Program-made: the position numbers and the translations under genes
Source of the DNA: Pleurotus djamor
Taxonomy: Eukaryota > Basidiomycota > Agaricomycetes > Agaricales > Pleurotaceae
Assembly: GCA_029747585.1 (NCBI GenBank)
Contig: JAPEVF010000180.1
Span: 1 to 64,000, forward strand
Direction of reading: 5' to 3'
DNA length: 64,000 nt
The notes under the pieces: generated by a model
Database searches by the model: none
Told to the model about the DNA's origin: nothing
What the model saw: only the letters and a program-made list of their open reading frames with translations
Shown: piece after piece, positions 49,673 through 59,629 of the stretch
Layout of the letters: every line of letters begins with the position of its first letter
How positions within the stretch are numbered: the first letter of the stretch is position 1

Positions 49673-52578
49673 ATGTCTACCGTGTCAAAGGCAACAACGT
49701 CCACATCTTCCAACGTGCCATCGTCGTTTAGCTTAACGTCAAGCATGCTGATCCCGGAAAATCCATCGACATCCGACCCAGACTCTGCTGAGTCTGAGAT
49801 GCACCCTGTGCCAGGTGACGCATCCGCTGTTGTTCCTCCTTCAACACAACCTTCTCTGCAACCATTTCCTGTGGCCAACGATTCGCCATCAGCTTCGTTC
49901 ACGCCCATCCTTGACCTCATCATGCAAAATGCCGAATCTGGCGGGCGTATCGAGCCGGTTTTTGCAAAATGTCTATATGGTCTGATTGACACGTTGCGCA
50001 CGAACGCACTCCTTGTGCACAGCGAAGGCGAGAGTGCCAGCGCTCTCCGGGAAGAACTCAAAGAACTTCGACGATCGCACCTCCTTTTACAAGGAGCATA
50101 CGAAGCACTCCAGAATGGCCATCCCATTCCTGATTCAGTTCCTCTAATGCCGGGTGCCAATTCTATTCACCTGTATGTGTCCAANTTTTTTTTTAACGAA
50201 GCTATCATTGATGTTCCCGAAAGTGAAACACCTTCATTGTCCCCCAGTGATTCGGTCTCGCAGGGTGTCCACACCCCGCTCGATGGTGATTCGGACAGTG
50301 AGTCTAACCTCGGGACCAGTGGTATTACCAGTGGTTTGCCATCGTAAGTCGTGCGTTTCATGTGTTCCCAACTGCTACTTATTAATTATTCTATATCAGA
50401 GTGTATACAACTGGCGACGAGTGGTCTCCTACACCTACGATCACCTCCCCCAAGTGTCTGAATGATCTCACCTGGGGAGAGCTACGAAATCAGACCCATG
50501 CAACCTACGTCTCACTACGTACCCCGTTCAAGGGACTTGTTCCAGTCCGAGCTCTCTGGACCCGTAAAATCGTGAAGAATACACCCGGAAACGTCAACGT
50601 CCTTCGACGTCCCCTGCGTTGGTTTGTCAGAAACCTTGACGGCTCGTCCGTCCCCGAGGCTCTCTCGTCCATGTTTAACACCATGCAGACTGATTCCGAC
50701 ACGATCATTCGTGTCCTTTGGGACTACACGACACCTCTGGTTGCCCTGGGGGATACACGAGGCGTTGTTTACTTTAGGAAGCAACACACCGCAACTTGGC
50801 ATGGCGCGATCGCATTGATGGAAGCCCTCCACCCTCTTTTGCAGATATGTATGGATCATTGGAAGGCTATCGCAATTTTGTCGGGTTCTTTGGAGAAACT
50901 GTCGAAGGAACAAGAGAAACCAGCCACTGATGCGGCGGTGACGGGGTCAGCTACATCCAACGCAAAGCCAACGACAAAGAACAGGAAAGGCAAGAAAAAG
51001 GCGGCGAACCCACCTGTAGCATCAGAACCTATTGCCGCCGCCCAGCCGTCTGCCCCGTCTGTCCCAGAGCCTCCCCGTCGTTTTGCCCTGACCAAGTCAC
51101 CAAATGCTACGATCCGGGCAGCACACACCAACACCTGCTCGCCTTTTCGACCAGCCGCAAAACGTGACCATATATCGGACCCATCGACACCCACACGACC
51201 ATCCGCAAAGAAACAACGGAAGCGTATGTTCTTTTTCTCACTATTTTCATACATCTCCTGACTATGAAATGACCAGCTATCCCATTGTCTTTACCTTCTG
51301 CCTCGCCAGCATCTTCGCCTCGATCGGATGTTCCCATGGATCAAGACAATGTGCTCTCCTCCTTTGTGGGTGATGAGCAACTCATCAGGCAAACGGCTGC
51401 GGCACACGGCCTTAATTCGCACCCCCCTTCTTCTGGGCCTTCTCTCAAGACTCTCGCCTCCAGCCGTCTCTTCGTCGATGTGTCTCACCTCGCCCTTCCA
51501 ATAAGTGCTACTTTTCCCCTTTTGTTGCTTGGTGAAGCTTTTACTAACACCGTCATCTTTTGTCTAGTCTCAAGCTTACGATGTAAGTACTTTTTATTAT
51601 CAAATTATCAAAAGCCGCACTCACCGCCTCGACAGCTTGGCTCCAATTACATGGCACTGAAATTCCATCGGAAACTATTGATAGTATGATCGAGTTAGTC
51701 AACTCCATGTCCGTTGATCCCCAACACCTGCCAAGGACGCCATCCGACCACGCTCGCCGTCTCAAACACCTCCTTGAGTCCCTCAACCCAAATAATCCGG
51801 AATTGGATGATGACGACAATAATGACCTTCAATTCGGCCACTCAGCGTACTCCGGTCAATGGCGCAGCGCAACAGAAAGCTGGGACGCTATCGGCAATAC
51901 GGAGATGGCACTCGCCCTTCTTGCTGGCGGTATCCGAGTCGCACAAATTGCTGACTTCATATGTGTCAAGCGCCGTGTTCGATTCCCTCAGAACGTGTTC
52001 CCCAAAACTGCCATTTGCAACGTCTACCTGGCTGAGATGGTCGACTCAATCAAGGATGCTTGGGTCAAGTCCAACGGAGCTGCCGCGCACCACGTCCCCG
52101 AAGCCAATCCAGCTGCCACGGCCCCGCCGCCGACCTCAAGCTCAAGATCAACAGGCCAGCCAGGCCCTCGTCGCGGGACTGGCAAAATCCTGACAAGCTA
52201 TGCACTTGAAGATGGTAGTCTGAAGGACGTCGATCCCGCCCTCATCCCAATATTCAAAGCCCTCCTCAGGGAAGACCTCCCCGCCCTTCTCATGAAGGTT
52301 AAACCAGAGCTGAATGGAACTGTCCTTCGTAGCGCTCTCCGACCCAACCGTGAGTTTCTTTTTTCACCTTCCTTTCCAATCTAATCACTCTTCGGTGTTG
52401 TAGTTGAGAAGCAGATAGACCAGCTGTATTCATCCAGTGATGCAACTATGAAAGCATCTATCATCGCAGAGTCCGAACCGCTCATTATCAAGGTACCGAC
52501 TTATCGTAATGTGAAATTTTAAATCGCTAACATCATCCTCTCCAGCGTCAGGAGCTTCGAGCCGCCGGTAGAAAGTAG
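49673..52578 (+). CDS. Second protein of the transposon, unknown function
   Basis: Starts at the ATG at 49,673, 151 bp after the transposase stop. Exons: 49673-50343 (with an N at 50,185 and possibly a short intron there), 50400-51223, 51277-51504, 51568-51582 (15 nt), 51615-52349, 52404-52492 and 52546-52578. The N-terminus is Ser/Pro-rich, then a coiled-coil-like block (LREELKELRRSHLLLQG), a conserved-looking segment (WGELRNQTHATYVSLRTPFKG), a basic, Ala/Pro-rich hinge with Lys runs, a segment YSGQWRSATESWDAIGN, and a C-terminal helix ending RQELRAAGRK. The basic runs suggest nuclear location or DNA binding. It could be an accessory transposition protein, like TnpA of En/Spm, or captured cargo. 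The 32-nt intron after the 15-nt exon is unusually short. Confidence 0.6.
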
Positions 52579-53133
52579 TCAGCCTTGCGCGGGAATGTGC
52601 CGGCAGATGGGGCCTGGGGAGATTTCTTCGTGTTGCAATCGCCGTTTGACCGCCATTCCATATTCCATTCCCCCCTCTCTTGATGATTTCATGACTTTTT
52701 ACGACCGCTATCTTACTTGTTTTCGCTCGCACGTTGGTATCTGCTTGTTTTGATGCTTTTTTTTTTGCTTTATTTCATGCACTCGCCCGCTCTACACATA
52801 CATATACCTGTCATTACCCGGCTTTGTTTTGGAAAATTCATGCTTTTTATCATTTAAATTCGTCGTCGCAAAAAATGAAATTTTGAAATGGTTTGGCTCA
52901 AATATGTCAACTTTAGTCGGTAATAAGCAAGCTTTCGGCCAAATGCCTTGAGGGTACACAAATTGGATCATAGCTTGCCAAAAGCGCACCTAAAATCCTC
53001 TAAACTACTTGGCCCGATTCCGCCCTCGAAATGCGTGATTGTGTCAAATTAGTGTCCAATTTAGGCAAGCTGAAAAAACAAAACGGTATTAGCTAAAAAG
53101 TCTCTCCCGATTTGGTCCTAACACCTGCTAAAT

Positions 53134-53146
53134 GGGTTTTCTAGAG
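53134..53146 (-). repeat. Right terminal inverted repeat
   Basis: GGGTTTTCTAGAG, an exact complement of the left end at 45,390-45,402, followed directly by the target duplication AATCAAC at 53,147-53,153. Confidence 0.85.
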
Positions 53147-53740
53147 AATCAACAATGAAGTGGGTATTGGGAAAATGTATTCAACAACAATATAGGTATT
53201 TTGGGATGGTATTCAACAGCAATATAGGTATTTTGAGATGGTATTCAACTATGAAGTAGGTAGAGTGTGGCTGGTAATCAACAATGAAGTAGGTATTGTA
53301 GGGTGGTATTCAACTACAAAGTAGGTATTGTAGGATGGTAATCAACAATATTCCAGGTACTAGAAGGATATAATCAACAATGTAGTAGGTACTGCTAGAT
53401 GGGAATCAACAACAAAGCAGGTACTAGGGGGATATATTCAACAACAAAGTAGGTATTGCTGGGGTAGTATTCAACCATGAACCAGGTACTATTAGGATGT
53501 ATTCAACTACAAACCACGTACTACTAGGATATATTCAACAACAAAGTAGGTATTGCTAGGATGGTATTCAACAACCAACCAGGTACTAGAAGATTGTATT
53601 CAACAACAAAGCAGGTACTATAAGGATGTATTCAACAACAACATTGGTACTCCTGGGATGGTATTCAACAATGTAATCAACAATATCCTTGGTACTCATA
53701 TGGTGGTATTCAACAACAAACCAGGTATTGCAAGGGGCAT
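53147..53740 (+). repeat. Right part of the GGTA minisatellite
   Basis: About 17 units of 32-33 bp, each starting GGTATT, GGTACT or GGTAGA and containing ATTCAAC or ATCAAC near the middle, ending in a variable AAGTA, AACCA or AATATA. Units differ by several substitutions, so the array is not young. It continues the three units at 45,308-45,389. Confidence 0.9.
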
Positions 53741-53754
53741 AGATATGAATATTG

Positions 53755-54470
53755 AGTGTGGGAAATTATTATTGACTGTGGGAATAATCTACTGACTGTG
53801 AGAAGCTCCTATACAAATAGTGGGAAAAGCGGTCAGTAAATACTATTGATTGTGGGAAATATTTATTGACTGTGGGAAATAATTTATAATAGGAGAAACC
53901 CCTTTTGAAAACAGTGAAAAAGCGGTTCACTAATGTTACTGACCGTGGGAACATTTTATTGACTGTGGGAAAAAATCCTATAAACAAAATTTGGCCATTA
54001 GAAAGAGCCTAGTGGGTTTCGTGACTAAACTGGTCTCAGAAACATAGGGTGCCTACTTAGTTTTGGAGAAATTAAGCAATTTCTTCGGTCAATATTGACT
54101 GTGAGAAAGATTTATTGACCGTGGGAAAAATATTTTAAACAAAAATCGGTCATTAGAAAGAGCCTAGTAGGTTTCGTGACTAGAATGACCTCAGAAATAT
54201 AGGGTGCCTATTTAGTTATAGAGATTTTAAGCAAAACTTTTCTGCTTCACTAAGTGTGAGACAAAGTTATTGACTGTGGGAAAATATTTTCTTTAAAAAA
54301 GCGTTCAATCAGAAATGGCATACTAGGGTTTGTGGTCCAATTCATGTTAAGCTCCCCAGTCACTATTTAGCTATTGAGATTAAAAGTCAAAAACTCGGTC
54401 AGTTAGTCTCTTTACTGACTGTGAGAATATCCTATTGACTGTGGGAAAAATAAACTTTAAGTCGGTCAAT
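53755..54470 (+). repeat. Tandem 155-bp repeats and scattered GACTGTGGGAA motifs
   Basis: Three consecutive units start at about 54,001, 54,156 and 54,312 (spacing 155-156 bp); each has a GAAAGAGCC-like head, a TTTAG...GAGA middle, and a pair of TTGACTGTGGGAAAA-type boxes. The box pair also recurs at 53,755-53,970 in more degenerate context, making about a dozen boxes in all. No gene. Confidence 0.8.
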
Positions 54471-55036
54471 GCTTGATTAATGGAACCTTTGTGAATGTAG
54501 TCTATCTTGCTGTTCCCAATCTCTGTTTTACTTATTGCAAACTAACTAACCATAGCTCTATCCAACTTCAATTGATAATTCAACTTAGCTGATAAATCTA
54601 TTCATGCAACCAACATTCAATGATTGCATGGGTTGGTTATATATGTCTAATCATTAGCAACAAAACAAGAGTAATAGTTAGACTAATATTAACCTAGGTC
54701 AACCCTCAGATAAATTTGATGATATGAATAAAGTGAATGTCAAAGGGATATCTCAGATATATGCTTGTATCATTTATAACTAATCTGGATATCTCACCAG
54801 CTACAGACGACCTTTGAATAAAGCCCTGGCATCAGGAAAGGCTGACTAATTCATCAACATGGTTGTTCAAGAGTATTAACAGATTATGACCGGGTTCAAA
54901 CCCCATTTTCCCATAGTGACTAGGATATTCTCACAGTCAGTAAAGAGACTAACTGACCGAGTTTTTGACTTTCAATCTCAATAGCTAAATAGTGACTGGG
55001 GAGCTTAACATGAATTCCACCACAAACCCTAGTATG
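54319..55036. repeat. 116-bp inverted repeat with a 486-bp spacer
   Basis: Left arm 54,319-54,434 and right arm 54,921-55,036 are complementary with only three mismatches by direct reading. The left arm is part of the third 155-bp repeat unit, so the right arm is an inverted copy of it. The spacer is AT-rich and has no ORF. No convincing target duplication was seen. Confidence 0.88.
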
Positions 55037-57039
55037 TGTAAGGGGACCATCTATTTCTCCCCTACTCGACCCCTTCCCCCTGTCTCCCAGCAGACTCTAG
55101 CCCCAGTCTGCGAGAACTTCCCCATTCGGACGACCGCCGATTCTTCTGCCATGGCAGTAGTCTCGCCTCCATTTCCTTTTTGGGATTCCCCCTTTCCCTT
55201 CTCCCTTTTTCCCCTGTTCTTTCGTACTTTATCACATTCCCCCTGCTCATTTACTTCCATCTCATATTTGATTCCGCTCTTGTGACTATATTGTGGCTTG
55301 GTACTGTACAGTCATCGTCTCACACTCGTAGATACGTATTCGTGCACCGACCGAGACGGATCCTTAGAGTATTCTCTTCNGATTCCCTCTCGCTAGGTGA
55401 GCGCTTTGCTGTATTAGGTAGTTCTATATTCACTTCGGATTCCCTCTTGCTAGTCGCTCGGTGCGATTCGTTAGGTTGCCCTTACACACTCCGTAGCTTG
55501 GTTGGAACCACGATAATTCTGGCATTGCTTGATATGACCGCCAGATACCCATTTGCAGTAACAGATTTCCTGCCGGAAGATATATCCGCCCATTTCGGCC
55601 TTTCTTCACCATTGGATTGGACAGACATGCAGCAAAGTTCCTCTTTCTTTGGAAAAATCAGGTTGAAGTCAGTGTAATGGCCCATCTCATCTCCCCGTGA
55701 CGTCCTCATCTAGTTGCGTTTTAGCTCTTTTGCACTGGCAGAGAACCATGATACAACTCTCTGGAATGTCTTCAAACCTCACCAGGACCCCACCCTNATC
55801 TCCCTTTCCCTTGCTCCCTCGGGAACCATTTACCGGTCACCTCTTGAAGTCTTCCAGACACTGGCTAACAATTCAACACCCCAAGCCATCCAAGAGCTGT
55901 CTCAGAACATGGAGGATCGATACCTCAGTGTTGTCACGCGCCGCTCCGCAGCCCCTGACCCCTGTCCGAACGCCGAAACCTCCGGGGTTCGTGCACAGAC
56001 CATTGGTTGTTTGGTTCATACTACTCACCAAACATTTCCCCTATCATTCAGCTTCCATAGTTAGACACCTATCTGCCTCATGGGTTCCTCATGGTATTCA
56101 GTATATATAGTCGCAGATAGTTGTCTATAGTTCCTCAGCTTGAATATTAGGTTATTTCACCGCATCACCCTCTGGGCTTCGAACACCATTCGAACGCCAT
56201 TCGATTGCTGTTCGAACGCCATTCGTCCTCCGGGATTGGCATCCCTCTCCGAATCCCACCTCTACGAACGCCGTTCACTCTCTCTCTTCCCTGAGACTAT
56301 GTCCGGGATTCGTCGCTCTTGAACGCCATTCGTCTCGTCCGGGATTCGCCTCACCAAACGCCATTCGCTCCGGTATTCGCTTCAGCGTTCGTCCTCCTCA
56401 AGTCGGACTAGGACATGCTGGTGGGCACAGCGCAGCTCCTCTGTCGCTGCTGCCGATTAGTCCGCCCCTATCGTCGCCCCCTTAGGGCCCCTGGATCGGT
56501 GTCTTACATTGACAATCCTCCAGCTGAAGTCCTTTCCTCCCTGGATCGACGAGCCACTCCCAAGAACATCATAGTTTGGGGACTGGTGGCCCCTCCGATG
56601 ACATTGCCTGCTCATTCCAAGTCACCTTACCAGTTTAGTAGGGTTCAAGCCTTACCCTCCTTCATTCAAGCCAACCATCAATTCATTCCGTTATCGTCTA
56701 TATTTTATGATGTAAATTCAACTACGGCTCGCCAATACGCAGACGTAGATCCTCGCCCCGACTATCACATCCATGTCCTAGTATTCCAAGTCACCGATAA
56801 TTATGGCGGCGAAACGACTTGTGTTTACTCACTAGGTGTACATAAGTAGCTAGCTTAATTCGAGCGCAATCCATTTTATCTGCTCGACGTCTTATAAGGA
56901 AGACCCTGAGCCACTCTGCCATGTGCGCGGCACACGCCCCCACTATAAGTACCTCTCCTTTGTTCAAAGGGATTTGTTCTCGTTCTCTTCCACTTCCAAC
57001 TGCTACTCATTACTGCTTGAACATAAGTTTTCTGCCAAA
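55037..57039. other. Repeat-bearing region with doubtful ORFs
   Basis: ORFs at 55,714-56,064 and 56,415-56,849 carry plausible protein segments (DTTLWNVFKPHQDPT; QVTDNYGGETTCVYSLGVHK) but no family or clear start and are interrupted by Ns. A direct repeat of GGATTCCCTCT occurs near 55,380 and 55,438. The block at 56,185-56,390 contains at least five GAACGCCATTCG-like boxes. Confidence 0.4.
56185..56390 (+). repeat. Short interspersed GAACGCCATTCG boxes
   Basis: At least five boxes of GAACGCCATTCG or close variants, alternating with TCCGGGATTCG-like words, spaced about 15-60 bp apart. Confidence 0.75.
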
Positions 57040-58506
57040 ATGGCTCCCTGGTGCGCGCGACTAGATTTTCGACTACTTGGGAGCTAACAGCCAATTTGAC
57101 TATAAGGATATTAAACCTCCGCGGTGGTTCTGTGAAAGCCGTGGGTTTATCTCGCAGTGTTCGCATCACCACAGTAGCGCTGGCCGAAGTCAAAGGCAAG
57201 GAACGTACACAGGTCAAGATCGAGCCTGTAGGGATGACGGAGCAGGCGGAGATGCTCACTGTTGCTTCACTTTTGCCACACAAAGTTCGTACCACTCCTC
57301 TAAGACGTCCACTTTTATTCCTGACGGCTGAGGAAGATCGAGTCGGTCATGGTGCAAACTTGGCTTGACGCGCCTGCGGAGTACAAGTTTCACAACGTTG
57401 GTGCTAGGTTGACATCATTTCCCTTTTGTCTTCAGACGCGCAGTATACTGACACAGCCTTGTCCAGTTCCGTCAGTATCGGCGGGGATTACACCAACGAC
57501 AATTTCGGCGGCGAAGAACTCGAAACCAGGCGCGATATTATCTCCCTCCGGAGGGGACGATCTTTGAAATCCGAGCTCAGCTTCGCATTTGTGAATGATT
57601 TTGCAAACCTGTCAGTCGGAGACAACACCTCCGCCAATCCACAGGTTAAGGAAGAACTCGACGACGACCCGGCTGCTTCCCTTCGTGCACCCCCTCCTGC
57701 TAATCCCTCAAAGAGAAAGGCCGCACCTGGAGGAAATACAGGTGCATCTGGGAAACGGCGGGCCGCGACCGCACCCGTCAAGGTCTCGAAGCGGAAGGCA
57801 GAGACTGATGACAACGAAGATGCCCCACCTGCGAAGCGTGCCAAAGAAGAACCTCTCGAGTGGAAACAGTTAGGGACATCGGGCATTCAAATTGCCGACA
57901 TTGCCTACAAGGCCGACATGATCAAGAAATCCCCGTTTGCGGTTGTTGGTTCAAGAGTCGATATCTACTTTGTCATCACCTTGTTGGGCAAGAGAGAGAC
58001 AGACTACATCAGGGCCTGGGTCCCTTCCGTAAGTACTGCGATACTTACCATCTCGGATGATTGAACTTAATTGTGACAGAATGATAAAACAGCTCCCAAT
58101 CCACCGCACATTGTGAGTATCGCGATCGAAACATTGCTCATCATACTTAGACATCTTGACGTTCCTTCACAGCGATTCACCATCGGCAACACTACTGTCC
58201 TCCCAGCCATCAGCGATGCCTTGGTAGGCGCTCGCGCGGGGATTCAGCGTCAGATCATCATCCCTGCTGAGCACGCCTTTGGCGAGGTAGGACTACCCGC
58301 ATCTGGTAAGATGTTTAATAGGGAAGGAGTTCAAGATATCCCCCCCCAACACCGACATCCACGTTTGTACGTGACTAGGTGCCGCTCTCTATCATGTTCG
58401 CTCTTTATTCATGTATTTGTTTTGAGCAGGTATTCTTGTTTGCCAGGTGCTCGACCCGGTGGTTGAGGACGGTAACGCTCAAGCAGGACCTAGCCGTCGC
58501 GCGTGA
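57040..58506 (+). CDS. FKBP-like prolyl isomerase with basic linker, possibly FPR3/4 type
   Basis: The C-terminal part reads as an FKBP-like domain across several exons: GTSGIQIADIAY, GSRVDIYFV, FTIGNTTVLPAISDAL, GARAGIQRQIIIPAEHAFGEVG and SPPNTDIHV, with the stop at 58,504-58,506. Upstream is a Lys/Arg-rich linker (KRKAAPGG, SGKRRAATAPVKVSKRK) and, before that, a segment (VRITTVALAEVKGKERTQVKI) that resembles the nucleoplasmin-like domain of nuclear FKBPs. Such proteins act as histone chaperones and prolyl isomerases in the nucleus or nucleolus. Several residues expected in an FKBP active site are not obvious, so catalysis may be lost. The start (ATG at 57,040) and the first introns are uncertain. 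Confidence 0.5.
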
Positions 58507-58739
58507 TGACACACAGTTTAAGTAGCTCTTTTTTCGTCTCTCTTGACTTTGAATGTATTTGTATCCCTTAAAAATGTCCCACCATGCCTACATCTGAGAA
58601 TAATGTGACCTCTTTGTTCCATCGGCGCTTCGGTTCGAGACCGGTTTGAGACACAACGGTGCCACGCAGCATTCTAGAGCATTTACCACCACCATAATGT
58701 TGTAAGACGCGTCTTCTACTGTTCCAATGATCTCTGCTC

Positions 58740-59455
58740 ACTTTCATCAGTATTACCCCGTTATCCTCAGTCCCATTTGCTACTCAGAAGGTGACCGTCA
58801 GTGCACGCACTGCCAATGATTCTATCGTTTTGAAAGCGCCTAGTCGAGTGGCAAAGATAGCCGTTGTTGAAAGAGGCCCCGATGACTGTATGTCTTCAAT
58901 GTTCCAATCGTTAGCAAACCTACTCACAGTAATGTGTCCTTGAAGTGGTTATCAGTGCAGGTCCGCTTGAGAGCCTATCTTCTTGGTTTACAATCGACTT
59001 CGGTGTCTTCAAAGGGGCTTGTTCTTTTGACCTGGTACGTAGCTCTTCCTAGAGACTGTTGTTCAGGCCATTCAATGTAAAGGTAGTCATCATCTTCAGT
59101 CGAGTTTAACCTTCCTCTTAAAGTGGACACAAACTCTCCGCTTTGAGGTTTACCGATTCCGGATATCATTTTCACGTTGACGTTCCACCAAGAATCCACT
59201 TTTCGTTCCTTCAAGAGGTATATCTCCACGGGTGGCCTTCCCCGAAGTTATATTGGCAAGGGAATATCCACAGTCGCGGATTTTTTCGGTGGTGGTGACC
59301 GTCCCACTGGTCAACAACACCTACTTCAACTTGAAGCAACGGTTGATGTTCAACATCAAGGGCGTCCACGTCCCCGTCAATCATGCATGTCCTGTAGCAT
59401 CATTGTGCTTGTGGTAGTCATAGCTCTCTTCGTTACTGGAGGGCTGACGGCCTAG
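58740..59455 (+). CDS. Unidentified gene or remnant
   Basis: Blocks with good splice borders: one ending at 58,887 (KVTVSARTANDSIVL, AVVERGPDD), joined in phase to 58,946-59,034 (LESLSSWFTIDFGVF), then a block near 59,270-59,410 (VVVTVPLVNNTYFNL) or, in another frame, a C-terminal hydrophobic segment (SIIVLVVVIALFVTGG) ending at 59,455. The first two blocks look coding and beta-rich; the last could end in a membrane anchor. The 5' end is not identified and frames conflict after 59,034. No family recognised. Confidence 0.35.
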
Positions 59456-59629
59456 ATGCGACGTCTATCATCTACGTAGTCTTTTGGTAGTCTTAGTGCA
59501 CCAGTGTACCCCTTCGAATAACGTGACTGCATGCAACGTGCACATGATCAGTGTGGACCACATGACGCGAGGTTGCCTTTCAAATCAATCCCCTCAATCC
59601 CCAAGCCACTGAAGGATGAAATTTGCAGT

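Larger units (their letters stand above)
45390..53146 (+). mobile_element. Complete 7,757-bp DNA transposon with Tnp2-like transposase and a second gene
   Basis: Boundaries are defined by perfect 13-bp inverted ends, CTCTAGAAAACCC at 45,390-45,402 and GGGTTTTCTAGAG at 53,134-53,146, and by the direct repeat AATCAAC on both outer sides. The element sits inside a 32-33 bp minisatellite whose units match across the join, giving an internal proof of the empty site. Inside are a Tnp2-like transposase gene (45,951-49,521) and a second gene in the same direction (49,673-52,578). Classic CACTA elements end in CACTA and duplicate 2-3 bp, so these ends do not fit that definition although the transposase is of the Tnp2 type. 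A hairpin at 45,572-45,602 lies in the left subterminal region. Confidence 0.85.

Noticed and set aside
45948..53146. Classification of the element as a classic CACTA transposon
   Set aside because: The transposase is Tnp2-like, but the visible ends are CTCTAG... with a 7-bp duplication, not CACTA with 2-3 bp.
43171..53146. The 43,171 gene as part of the transposon
   Set aside because: It lies outside the terminal repeats; the minisatellite in its last exon is the target, not the element.
53147..53740. CRISPR array
   Set aside because: Units are directly adjacent and vary throughout, without constant repeats alternating with unique spacers, and the genome is eukaryotic.
53553..53795. 80-aa ORF in the minisatellite as a gene
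   Set aside because: It only translates repeat units and other frames in the array are broken.
54319..55036. Inverted repeat as a complete MITE with target duplication
   Set aside because: No matching direct repeats border the arms, and the left arm belongs to a tandem repeat.
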